Positions 1 to 7,637 of a stretch of DNA of 9,369 nucleotides are shown in pieces (within the stretch, counting starts at the first letter, position 1; each line of letters begins with the position of its first letter). The notes beneath the pieces were generated by a model. It did no database searches. It was not told where the DNA came from and was given only the letters and a program-made list of their open reading frames with translations. Position numbers and translations under genes: made by a program. The stretch lies in the NCBI GenBank assembly GCA_046091285.1, contig JBJTBH010000231.1, positions 1-9,369 on the forward strand, written 5' to 3'. This stretch comes from CAIXOZ01 sp046091285 (lineage in GTDB: Bacteria > Cyanobacteriota > Cyanobacteriia > PCC-6307 > Cyanobiaceae).

Positions 1-3000
1 TCCAAGGCCGGCACCTACGGCACAGCAGCCCTCAACATCGCCACCGGCGTTCTTACCTACACCCTCGACAACAACAATCCCGCAACTCAGCAACTCACAG
101 CCAATCAGGCGGTCAACGATACCTTCGCGATTGTTGTCACCAACGGGTCCCTCCAGGCCACCACCAATGCCGTCTTCAACATCACCGGCTCCAACGACGC
201 CCCCACGCTCACCGCCGCTGCCCAATCGGCACAGCTGGTGGAAGCCGGTGGCATCAGCAACGGCACCCCCGGCACCAGCACTGCCACCATCGCTCTCACC
301 AAAGGCGACCCTGACGGCACCACGCCCACCTATGTCACCAGCGGTTGGAGTGAAACTGCTTCTGGCTCTGGTGTGTACACCAAGGCCGGCACCTACGGCA
401 CCGTAACCCTTACGACCGCCACTGGCGGTCTTGCCTACACGCTGGATAACAGCAAACCCGCCACAGAAGCTCTCACCGGTGGTGGGATCGCGACCGAGAC
501 TTTCTCCGTCGTGGTCACCGATGGAGGGTTGCAGGGGACTGCGCAGGCGGTGTTTTCAATCAAGGGGATGAATGATGCACCCACAATCACCGCAACCTCG
601 CCACTGACGCCCACCTTTGTGCAGAACAGTGGCGCCAAGGTTGGTGATGTTGTCGCAACGTATGCCATCTCCGATCTCGACGATTCTGGGCTTAACGTTC
701 TTCTTAGCGATACAAAAAATTATTCCCTGGGAAGCGGCATCACCGCCGGGCAAGTGCTTCTTTCTCAGGCAGGTCTGTCCCTGGTCAACAGCGCTCAGGA
801 TCTACCCGCTTTTACGCTCACTCCCCGGGATGGGTGGATGGAGAGTGGTAATTCCATCTCTTTTGACCCCGTTGTCAAAGCGCTGGATACAACTGCTCCA
901 ACCATTAAATCCGTCCTGTTAACTGGCAGCAAGGGTCAGCAGAATGGTTGGTTGAGCATTGGCGATAAGGTTTCAGCAACGGTCAGCTTTTCTGAGCCGA
1001 TCGTGGTTGTTGGTGCTCCAAATCTGTCGTTGCAGATCGGCGCAGAATCCGTGAAGGCTGACTTCGTGGGTACTGGAGTGCCAGCTGCAGCAGGTGACCT
1101 TGTCTTTGAGTACACGATCACGAGTAAGCAAACAGATGCCAATGGCATCAGCATTGCCACCAACAGTCTGAGCTTGCCGACTGGGGCCTCGCTCAGTGAT
1201 GACGCCGGCAACAAGGCGGTCATCACCCATGCCGCTGTTGCTGACAACGCGTCATACAAGGTGGATACCACCGTCAGTGTGCCTGTCATCTCCAAAATCG
1301 GTGATGGCAAGGACAAAATCGTCAGCAACGCCAGCGGAGACAAGCTGATCACGGGCACCGCTGAGGCCAATGCCTTCGTCACCATTTCCTCCGGCATCAA
1401 CAGTCTCGGCATCGTCACGGCTTCAGCCTCGGGAGCCTGGTCTTTCACGCTCTCCGACGACAATCTCGCCACCCTCGGCCAAGGGGCCGGCAAAACGATC
1501 ACCGCCATGGCAGAAGATCTGGCCGGCAATACCTCAGGAGCTTCCGCCGCCTTCGCCTTCTCCGTCGCCACTCAGCCGCCTGATCCCCCCATCATTGTCA
1601 CCATCGGCAAAACCGACAGCTCCGGTGAAAGCGACAACATCGTCAGCTCCGTCGCAGGTGACAGCATCATCAAAGGCACATCGAACGCTGCTCCAGGAGC
1701 AAAAATCACCCTGCTGAACGGAACAACCACCCTCAACAGCACTCCGATCACCCTCAGCAGTCAGGGGCTCTGGACTTATACCCTCTCCACCGCCAACCTC
1801 ACCAGCCTCGGCCAGGGAGACAAAACCCTCTCCGCCACGGTCACCGATTCTGTTGGCAACATCTCAGACGCCTCGGAGGCTTTCCCCTTCTTCATCGATA
1901 CCGTCGCTCCCACCATCACCTCCGTTCTCCTCACCAGCAGCAGCGGTGCTGAAAACGATTTCCTCAATGCTGGTGACACCGTGGATGCCACGGTCACCCT
2001 CTCGGAAGACTTCAGTCTTACAGGTGCTCCCACTCTCAAGCTTCTGATCGACAAGTCATCCGTTAATGCCACCTACATCAGCGGTGAAAGCACCAATAAA
2101 TCCCTAATCTTCCGCTACACCATTCCACTCAACCAAACCCTCTCTGACACCAACGGCATCAGCATCGCCAAGGACAGCTTCACCCTCCCCGCTGGTTCCA
2201 CCCTCACCGATCGCGCTGGCAACAAGGCCGTCATCACCCATGCCGCGGTTTCCGACAATCCGCTCTACAAGGTCGATACCACAGTCAATGCTCCTGTCAT
2301 CTCAAAAATCGGTGACGGCAAGGACAAAATCGTCAGCAATGTCAGCGGAGACAAGCTGATCACGGGCACCGCCGAGGCCAATGCCTTCGTCACCATTTCC
2401 TCCGGCATCAACAGTCTCGGCATCGTCACGGCTTCAGCCTCTGGAGCCTGGTCTTTCACGCTCTCCGACGATAATCTCGCCACCCTCGGCCAAGGCACCG
2501 ACAAAACGATCACCGCCATTGCAGAAGATCTTGCCGGCAACATTTCTCCTCCATCCTCCACTTTTAACTTTACAATCTATACAGAACCACCCACTTCCCC
2601 AAGCATTGACACGGCTGGCGGAACAGACGGCGTAATCAGCACCGCAAATGGAGACAATATCATCTCAGGAATGGCAGAAAGCGGGAACACTATCACCTTA
2701 TTTGCAGGAGCAAGCAATCTTGGAACTGCAACGGCTTCATCAAACGGGAGCTGGTCGCTTTCTTTAACCAGCACCAGTCTCACCAAGCTGAACCAAGGCG
2801 AAAATCTCATCAAGGCAAAAGCAACAGATCCAATCGGCCAAACCTCCGCCGACTCTTCATTTTCACTTTTCATCGATACCGTCGCTCCCACCATCACCTC
2901 CGTTCTCCTCACCAGCAGCAGCGGTGCTGAAAACAATTTCCTCAATGCTGGTGACACCGTGGATGCCACGGTCACCCTCTCGGAAGACTTCAGCCTTACA

Positions 3001-4104
3001 GGTGCTCCCACTCTCAAGCTCCTGATCGACAAGTCATCCGTTAATGCCACCTACATCAGCGGTGAAAGCACCAATAACTCCCTGATCTTCCGCTACACCA
3101 TTCCACTCAACCAAACCCTCTCTGACACCAACGGCATCAGCATCGCCAAGGACAGCTTCACCCTCCCCGCTGGTTCCACCCTCACCGATGAAGCTGGCAA
3201 CAAGGCCGTCATCACCCATGCCGCCGTCTCCGACAATCCGCTCTACAAGGTCGATACCACAGTCAGTGCGCCTGTGATCAAAGAAGCGGGAGGGTCTGAC
3301 AAGACAATGACCACGGCGACCAATGACAATCTCATCACCGGCACCGCTGAAGCGAATGCCTCGGTCACCGTTGCCGCCGGTTCCACCATTCTTGGCACCG
3401 TCACCGCATCGGGCACCGGCAGCTGGACGCTGTCCCTGAGCGATCTCTCCAAAGTCGGCTATGGCTCCGACCGCACAATCACGGCAACGGCCAAGGATCC
3501 TGCCGGCAATACCTCAAAAGCATCGACGGCCTTCACGCTCGCTGTCTTTGACACCCTGAAAACCGGTGGCGCCACCAAGGACACACTTCTGGGAACAGAC
3601 GGCGTGGATTCGATCAATGGCGCTGTAGGGGACGATACGATCACCGGTGCTGGCGGGAATGATTTCATCACCCTTGGTGCGGGGAAAGACGTCCTGATCT
3701 TCGGCGGTGCAGGCGCGCTGGGAAGCGACACGATTGTTGGCACCGCTGCCCAGGTTCTTGCCAACATCGGTAGCGATACGATCAGCGACTATGGGATTGC
3801 CGATGACAGCATCCGCCTCTCCCGTGCCTCCTTCGGTGGTCAAGCGCTTGGCAGCACCGGAGCCTTGAGCAGCAATAAGTTTCGCGCAGTCAACAATGTC
3901 CAGGCGACCGTCGGCGCGGACTTCAGCTCCGGTGGCTTCGTGTATGACAAGGCCACAGGCAATCTCTTCTACACGACAGCCAATGCCACCGCGCTCACCA
4001 TTGGCAATCTGAGCCTGACGGGCAGTAATCAAAATGCAGCCATCATTGGAACTTTCAAAGGCACTCCGCTCATGGTCAACACCGAATTCAGCGTCATCGA
4101 TTAA
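1..4104 (+). CDS. Giant VCBS/Ig-like repeat protein with RTX C-terminus (5' partial)
   Basis: The reading frame is open from base 1 to the TAA at 4102-4104 (1367 residues visible), so the real start is upstream; the GTG at 238 is internal. Domains in order (residues of the visible part): the tail of one VCBS-like repeat (1-70) and a full one (about 71-196), each with KAGTYGT and TYTLDN/AYTLDN motifs and ending in NDAPT(L/I); a linker or cadherin-like stretch (197-295); Ig-like module 1 starting DTTAPT (296-424); two shorter bacterial Ig modules with (T)GTAEAN-type cores; Ig module 2 starting DTVAPT (from 633); two short modules; Ig module 3 (from 959); one short module; RTX nonapeptides (1198-1233); and a C-terminal domain of about 130 residues rich in Gly, Ala, Ser, Asn and Thr. 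By family knowledge this architecture is typical of type I-secreted adhesins or cell-surface proteins that fold on calcium outside the cell. The role in attachment, motility or grazing defence is inference. Only one cysteine-poor, secreted-style chain is seen; no transporter genes are nearby. Confidence 0.88.
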   Translation, partial: SKAGTYGTAALNIATGVLTYTLDNNNPATQQLTANQAVNDTFAIVVTNGSLQATTNAVFNITGSNDAPTLTAAAQSAQLVEAGGISNGTPGTSTATIALTKGDPDGTTPTYVTSGWSETASGSGVYTKAGTYGTVTLTTATGGLAYTLDNSKPATEALTGGGIATETFSVVVTDGGLQGTAQAVFSIKGMNDAPTITATSPLTPTFVQNSGAKVGDVVATYAISDLDDSGLNVLLSDTKNYSLGSGITAGQVLLSQAGLSLVNSAQDLPAFTLTPRDGWMESGNSISFDPVVKALDTTAPTIKSVLLTGSKGQQNGWLSIGDKVSATVSFSEPIVVVGAPNLSLQIGAESVKADFVGTGVPAAAGDLVFEYTITSKQTDANGISIATNSLSLPTGASLSDDAGNKAVITHAAVADNASYKVDTTVSVPVISKIGDGKDKIVSNASGDKLITGTAEANAFVTISSGINSLGIVTASASGAWSFTLSDDNLATLGQGAGKTITAMAEDLAGNTSGASAAFAFSVATQPPDPPIIVTIGKTDSSGESDNIVSSVAGDSIIKGTSNAAPGAKITLLNGTTTLNSTPITLSSQGLWTYTLSTANLTSLGQGDKTLSATVTDSVGNISDASEAFPFFIDTVAPTITSVLLTSSSGAENDFLNAGDTVDATVTLSEDFSLTGAPTLKLLIDKSSVNATYISGESTNKSLIFRYTIPLNQTLSDTNGISIAKDSFTLPAGSTLTDRAGNKAVITHAAVSDNPLYKVDTTVNAPVISKIGDGKDKIVSNVSGDKLITGTAEANAFVTISSGINSLGIVTASASGAWSFTLSDDNLATLGQGTDKTITAIAEDLAGNISPPSSTFNFTIYTEPPTSPSIDTAGGTDGVISTANGDNIISGMAESGNTITLFAGASNLGTATASSNGSWSLSLTSTSLTKLNQGENLIKAKATDPIGQTSADSSFSLFIDTVAPTITSVLLTSSSGAENNFLNAGDTVDATVTLSEDFSLTGAPTLKLLIDKSSVNATYISGESTNNSLIFRYTIPLNQTLSDTNGISIAKDSFTLPAGSTLTDEAGNKAVITHAAVSDNPLYKVDTTVSAPVIKEAGGSDKTMTTATNDNLITGTAEANASVTVAAGSTILGTVTASGTGSWTLSLSDLSKVGYGSDRTITATAKDPAGNTSKASTAFTLAVFDTLKTGGATKDTLLGTDGVDSINGAVGDDTITGAGGNDFITLGAGKDVLIFGGAGALGSDTIVGTAAQVLANIGSDTISDYGIADDSIRLSRASFGGQALGSTGALSSNKFRAVNNVQATVGADFSSGGFVYDKATGNLFYTTANATALTIGNLSLTGSNQNAAIIGTFKGTPLMVNTEFSVID
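1282..1530 (+). repeat. Direct repeat copy A (short Ig module), paired with 2293-2541
   Basis: Encodes PVISKIGDGKDKIVSN through the EDLAGN motif. It matches 2293-2541 at an offset of exactly 1011 bases with about twelve mismatches by eye (about 95% identity). Weaker similarity extends left to about 1204, through the end of the preceding Ig-like module. Confidence 0.85.
1891..2292 (+). repeat. Direct repeat copy 1 (Ig module 2), paired with 2869-3270
   Basis: This stretch matches 2869-3270 at an offset of 978 bases with about ten mismatches by eye, roughly 97% identity over about 400 bases. The amino acid changes I see are D to N before FLNAG, K to N before SLIF, and R to E before AGNKAV. Such close DNA identity, including synonymous sites, points to a recent duplication or gene conversion. 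Confidence 0.88.
2293..2541 (+). repeat. Direct repeat copy B (short Ig module), paired with 1282-1530
   Basis: Second copy of the short bacterial Ig module. The main coding differences from copy A are NAS to NVS near the start, GAGK to GTDK in the QG-(A/T)-K loop, and AMAED to AIAED. After 2541 the two copies diverge at once into unrelated-looking linkers. Confidence 0.85.
2869..3270 (+). repeat. Direct repeat copy 2 (Ig module 3), paired with 1891-2292
   Basis: Second copy of the Ig-like module. The match to copy 1 starts abruptly at the TTCATCGATACC at 2869, directly after a short module that is dissimilar to its positional counterpart, and fades at the VSAPVI/VNAPVI junction near 3271. 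The sharp left edge suggests a module boundary or recombination breakpoint. Confidence 0.88.
3592..3699 (+). other. RTX calcium-binding nonapeptide block
   Basis: Four consecutive nine-residue repeats (residues 1198-1233 of the visible protein): GTDGVDSIN, GAVGDDTIT, GAGGNDFIT and LGAGKDVLI. They follow the GGxGxDxUx pattern of hemolysin-type calcium-binding repeats. In this family the block folds into a calcium-bound beta-roll after export and precedes an uncleaved C-terminal type I secretion signal. The downstream segment, containing SDTISDYG and the hydrophobic-rich end EFSVID, is in the expected place for that signal. Confidence 0.85.
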
Positions 4105-4331
4105 TGCGATGAGCCGAGCTTGACCCCACTAGCTTTCGGTGCCGACCAGCCAATCCAACGCGTCCAGCCGTCACAGGCCTGCCGACCCCCTGGCCGTGCC
4201 CATGGAGTGGACATGGATACGCTGGGGGCCTTGAGTGACCCAGCCATGCCGGCACCAACGATGAACAGTCCCTGACGGCCTCGCAGAACAATTCCAGCGC
4301 CCACCGCCGACGGACAGGCTCTGACAAGCTG
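4105..4331. other. Spacer between the adhesin and GH116 genes
   Basis: These 227 bases have no plausible gene. I found no GC-rich hairpin followed by a T run that would mark a factor-independent terminator, and no clear -35/-10 pair. The hexamer CATGGA occurs twice, at about 4200 and 4211, but this is too short to interpret. The promoter of the GH116 gene presumably lies here. Confidence 0.5.
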
Positions 4332-6860
4332 GTGCCCACCTCCGACGGTTCGATGGCGCGTTTCGGTCTCTCCGCCCTCCAATCACTGCTGGGAGAGCGT
4401 GGCCCAAGCGAGCCTGACGTCGACAGCACCGCCACCTGGCAGCGCCCCTTCGGACTGGGCTGGGAGCGGCCTTACACGGTGCGCTCCGCCAGCAACCTGG
4501 ATGACGGACCCGCCCACGGGGCTCCCCTGGGGGGCTTCGGTGCCGGCTGCATCGGTCGTGGCCCCGACGGAACCTTCAACCTCTGGCACCTGGACGGGGG
4601 CGAGCACTGGTTCGGCACGATCCCCGACTGCCAGTTCGCGCTCTTTGAGCAGCACGGCGACCAGCGGCGGGCTCATGCCCTGGCCACAGCCCCGGAACGC
4701 GACGACTCCCTGCCGCAGGCCGCCACGCCACCCCTTGACGCCTGGCAGTGGTATCCCGCCAGTGACGCCACCACCAGCACCGGCACCTACACCGCCCGCT
4801 ATCCCCTTAGCGCCTTCACCTACCGGGGCGTGTTCGAGGCAGCGGTGCGCTGCGAGGCCTTCAGCCCGATCCTTCCCGGGGACTACCAACGCACCAGCTA
4901 CCCGGTGGCGGTGTTCCGCTGGACCTTTCAGAACCCCACGAACGATGTCCTGGATCTCTCGCTGATGCTCAGCTGGCGCAACACGGTGGGTTGGTTCACC
5001 AACACCGATCCGAGTGCCGAGGTGCATTTCCGGGATGACGGCAGCCCCGAGCACGCCTATGTACCGGCCATCGGCCGCAGCGACGGTCAGCGTCAGCGGC
5101 TGGTGGACGGCGATGGGCTGATCGGCGTGCTGCTGGAAGGCGATCGCCATCAGCCGATCCGCGAAGGTGAAGGCCAGTGGTGCCTGGCCACAGCAGTGGA
5201 TCAGACAGGAGTGGAGGTGCAGCGCTGCAGCCACTGGGATCCGAGCGGCGATGGCAGCACCCTCTGGGAAACCTTTGCACGCGATGGCTCCCTGCCGGCG
5301 GATCCGGGCGAGCGCCGCCGAGGCCCGGGGGAACCCGGCAGCGCCGCCATGGCCCTGCGCTTCCAGCTGCAGCCCGGTGAACAGCGCGAGATCGCCGTGG
5401 TGATCAGCTGGGATCTGCCGGTCACCGCCTTCGCCAGCGGCAGCCAGGCCCTGCGCCGCTACACCGATGTCTTCGGGAGCGGTGGCGACAACGCCGCCGC
5501 GATCGCCGCCGAGGCCCTGCGGGACTGGCGCGACTGGCACCGGGAGATCACCACCTGGCAGGCGCCGGTGCTGGCCCGCACAGACCTGCCGGAACCGCTG
5601 CGGATGGCGCTGCTCAACGAGCTCTACGACCTCGCCAGCGGCGGCACCCTCTGGACGGCGGCCAGCCATGACGATCCCGTCGGCCGGTTCGGGGTGCTCG
5701 AGTGCCTCGACTACGCCTGGTACGAGAGCCTGGATGTGCGCCTGTATGGCTCCCTGGCCCTGCTTCAGCTCTGGCCGGAGCTCGACAAGGCCGTGCTGCG
5801 CAGCTTCGCCCGCGCCATCCCGGCCTCTGATCCGACGCCGCGGCCGATCGGCTGGTACTTCACCCAGGGCCGTGGCCGGGTGGAAGCCGAACGCAAGGTG
5901 GAGGGAGCCACCCCGCATGATCTCGGCGCCCCGAATGAGCGCCCCTTCCAGGCGACGAATTACACCGCCTACCAGGACTGCAACCTCTGGAAGGATCTGG
6001 CCAGCGACTACGTGCTGCAGGTGTGGCGCACCTTCAGGCTCGCCCCCAACGGCGAGGACCTGCGTTTTCTGGCCGATTGCTGGCCGGCTGCGGTGCAGGC
6101 CCTGCGCTACCTGAAGCGCTTCGACATCAACGACGACGGCCTGCCCGACAACGGCGGCGCCCCGGACCAGACCTTCGATGACTGGCCCCTGGTGGGGGTG
6201 AGCGCCTACTGCGGTGCGCTCTGGATCGCCGCCCTCGAGGCGGCCCTGGCGATGGGCCAGCGGCTGCAGCTCGAGCTCGGGCTCGACACCGGCGAGGAGC
6301 AACGGCAGTTCTCCGGCTGGCTGGAGCAGTCGCGGGCCAACTTCGACGCCCTGCTCTGGAACGGCGAGTACTACCGCATCGATGCCGGCAGCGGCACCCC
6401 AGTGGTGATGGCCGACCAGCTCTGCGGCGACTTCTATGCCCGCCTGCTGGGGCTGCCGCCGGTGGTGGCCGATGAACGGGCCCACTCCACCCTCAAGGCC
6501 GTGAAGGAGTCCTGCTTCGAGGGCTTCGAGGGCGGCCGGCTCGGCGTGGCCAACGGGCTGCGGCGCGACGGCACCCCCCTCGACCCCAATGGCACCCATC
6601 CCCTGGAGGTGTGGACAGGCATCAACTTCGGCCTGGCGGCCTACTACCGGCTGATGGGCGACAGCGGAACCGCCCTGGCGATCTGCTCGGCCGTGGTCGA
6701 GCAGGTGTACAGCGGCGGCCTGCAGTTCCGCACGCCCGAGGCGATCACGGGGGTGCACACCTTCCGCGCCTGCCACTACCTGCGGGCGATGGCGATCTGG
6801 GCGCTGTGGGCCACCCACACCGACTGGCAGCCGATCCCTGGCGCCGAGCGTCAGCCGTGA
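4332..6860 (+). CDS. GH116-family glycoside hydrolase (GBA2/TxGH116-like beta-glucosidase)
   Basis: An 842-residue protein resembling the non-lysosomal glucosylceramidase/beta-glucosidase family GH116, which retains configuration while removing beta-linked glucose from lipids or small glycosides. The N-terminal domain has the family motif PLGGFGAGCIGRG (about residues 64-76) followed by WHLDGGEHWFG. The catalytic (alpha/alpha) barrel occupies about residues 440-830. By alignment from memory to human GBA2 and TxGH116, the nucleophile is E457 in LECLDY and the acid/base is D616 in QTFDDW. Sugar-binding counterparts D468, T614, E803 (TPEA), R812 and R818 are all present with family spacing, as is the PHDLG motif. 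No signal peptide or membrane helix is seen, so it is probably cytoplasmic. GTG 4332 is the likely start; ATG 4353 is the alternative. Neither has a strong ribosome binding site, and the frame is closed upstream by TGA at 4236. It overlaps the next gene by 4 bases. Substrate in cyanobacteria is unknown; glucolipids are an inference. Confidence 0.93.
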   Translation: MPTSDGSMARFGLSALQSLLGERGPSEPDVDSTATWQRPFGLGWERPYTVRSASNLDDGPAHGAPLGGFGAGCIGRGPDGTFNLWHLDGGEHWFGTIPDCQFALFEQHGDQRRAHALATAPERDDSLPQAATPPLDAWQWYPASDATTSTGTYTARYPLSAFTYRGVFEAAVRCEAFSPILPGDYQRTSYPVAVFRWTFQNPTNDVLDLSLMLSWRNTVGWFTNTDPSAEVHFRDDGSPEHAYVPAIGRSDGQRQRLVDGDGLIGVLLEGDRHQPIREGEGQWCLATAVDQTGVEVQRCSHWDPSGDGSTLWETFARDGSLPADPGERRRGPGEPGSAAMALRFQLQPGEQREIAVVISWDLPVTAFASGSQALRRYTDVFGSGGDNAAAIAAEALRDWRDWHREITTWQAPVLARTDLPEPLRMALLNELYDLASGGTLWTAASHDDPVGRFGVLECLDYAWYESLDVRLYGSLALLQLWPELDKAVLRSFARAIPASDPTPRPIGWYFTQGRGRVEAERKVEGATPHDLGAPNERPFQATNYTAYQDCNLWKDLASDYVLQVWRTFRLAPNGEDLRFLADCWPAAVQALRYLKRFDINDDGLPDNGGAPDQTFDDWPLVGVSAYCGALWIAALEAALAMGQRLQLELGLDTGEEQRQFSGWLEQSRANFDALLWNGEYYRIDAGSGTPVVMADQLCGDFYARLLGLPPVVADERAHSTLKAVKESCFEGFEGGRLGVANGLRRDGTPLDPNGTHPLEVWTGINFGLAAYYRLMGDSGTALAICSAVVEQVYSGGLQFRTPEAITGVHTFRACHYLRAMAIWALWATHTDWQPIPGAERQP
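5140..5147. repeat. HIP1 octamer
   Basis: The palindrome GCGATCGC lies within the GH116 gene. This octamer is strongly over-represented in many cyanobacterial genomes, so it supports the taxonomic reading, though two sites in a GC-rich gene are only modest evidence. Confidence 0.6.
5499..5506. repeat. HIP1 octamer
   Basis: Second GCGATCGC copy within the GH116 gene, about 360 bases after the first. No copies were noticed in the adhesin or in the nucleoside-hydrolase-like gene. Confidence 0.6.
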
Positions 6861-7531
6861 GCGTCACCCCCACAGCCATGGGCGAGGCTTCTGCGCGAGC
6901 TTCGCTGGTTCGCTGCCAGCTGCGAGCCGCTCTAGAGCCCCTGCTGAACGCCAGACGTTTCACCAGAGGCCTGCGGCCCCTGGCCAGCCACGGCGGACGC
7001 CTGCGCCGATCATCCGTGCTCGGCCTGGCGCTGGCCGTGCTGATGCCACTGCTGATGCCATTGCTGCTGAGCCTCCCCCTGCTGCTGATGCAGCCGGCGC
7101 CGGCGCTGGCCCTGCTGCATCTCCACGACGACGAAACCGGCCAACCCCTGGCCCGCAGCCTTGAGAGCCTGCGCGATCTCGATTACCAGAGCTGGCAGGT
7201 GGTGGCCTATCGGGATGGCCCGCCGGGCGGGCCGCTACGGCTGCGGATCGTCGGCTATCCGGGCCGGGTGCGCCTCGACCATCCCACCGATCTGCAGGTG
7301 GAGAGCGGCCGCAACCGCTGGGAGCTGCCCGACACCACCCTCGACAACCCGAAACTCGCCGGTGACGGCCGGGCGGCGGTAGCCGAATTCAACCTGGAGC
7401 CGCTGCTGAACGATCTGCACCAGAACCGGCCATTGCGACTGCGCCTGAGCGGCGTGTTCACCGAACTACCGGTGCCGCCCTATGTGGTGGCGGAATGGCG
7501 CAGCCTGCCGACCTGGACGCCGGACACCTAA
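6857..7531 (+). CDS. Exported DUF3122-like protein
   Basis: A 224-residue protein if read from GTG 6857, which overlaps the GH116 stop as GTGA; ATG 6878 would give 217 residues. A basic stretch (HGGRLRRSS, residues 45-53) is followed by a long Leu-rich hydrophobic segment (about 54-78) and an ALA motif at 83-85, giving a likely signal peptide cleaved before LLHLHDD. The mature part of about 139 residues contains LRLRIVGYPG, VRLDHPTDL, AEFNLEPLL and a terminal PPYVVAEWRSL. These resemble, from memory, the DUF3122 family found in cyanobacteria, whose function is not known. The n-region of about 50 residues is unusually long, yet no in-frame ATG, GTG or TTG lies between 6878 and 7016, and a start at GTG 7016 would lose the positive charges. 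The overlap with GH116 implies translational coupling. It would act in the periplasm or at the thylakoid lumen side. Confidence 0.75.
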   Translation: MSVTPTAMGEASARASLVRCQLRAALEPLLNARRFTRGLRPLASHGGRLRRSSVLGLALAVLMPLLMPLLLSLPLLLMQPAPALALLHLHDDETGQPLARSLESLRDLDYQSWQVVAYRDGPPGGPLRLRIVGYPGRVRLDHPTDLQVESGRNRWELPDTTLDNPKLAGDGRAAVAEFNLEPLLNDLHQNRPLRLRLSGVFTELPVPPYVVAEWRSLPTWTPDT

Positions 7532-7637
7532 CAACCGAACACACCGCAGTCAAGGAATACAACTGCGAGAGACAGCATCCACCGGTGGGGTGCCATCCAA
7601 GCTGGATTCCATCGATGAGGTGTACCGCTGGCAGGGT
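7532..7637. other. Spacer between convergent genes
   Basis: A 106-base gap between the ends of the DUF3122-like gene and the minus-strand nucleoside-hydrolase-like gene. It contains the loopless palindrome CCACCGGTGG at 7579-7588. No stem-loop with a T tract is visible on either strand, so no terminator is called. Confidence 0.4.

Larger units (their letters stand above)
886..3540 (+). repeat. Super-repeat of about 1 kb inside the adhesin gene
   Basis: The DT(T/V)APT motif that opens each Ig-like module occurs at 886, 1897 and 2875, giving periods of 1011 and 978 bases, both multiples of three. Unit 1 (886-1896) and unit 2 (1897-2874) each hold one long Ig-like module followed by two short bacterial Ig modules. 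Unit 3 (2875-3540) holds one long and only one short module before the RTX region. Each long module ends in GNKAVITHAAV followed by YKVDTTV. The unit structure indicates growth of the gene by in-frame tandem duplication. Confidence 0.85.

Noticed and set aside
238..240. GTG as the start of the adhesin gene
   Set aside because: The frame is open back to base 1 and encodes a matching VCBS repeat there, so this codon is internal.
936..3767. Several minus-strand and alternate-frame open frames inside the adhesin gene (for example 936-1571 and 2577-3050)
   Set aside because: They repeat with the same period as the adhesin modules and have no coding features of their own, so they are shadows of the repeats.
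4175..4240. Possible terminator formed by the C run near 4187 and the G run near 4224
   Set aside because: The arms pair over only five or six bases across a loop of about thirty, with no T tract after it.
4383..6818. An 811-residue open frame on the minus strand opposite the GH116 gene
   Set aside because: It is the antisense shadow of a GC-rich gene with strong third-position bias. Its protein is low in complexity, shows no recognisable domain, and the plus strand carries a clear enzyme.
6611..6856. Extension of the DUF3122-like gene upstream into the GH116 gene
   Set aside because: The frame is open there only because the GH116 codons allow it; the residues have no resemblance to the family and would need an overlap of about 250 bases.
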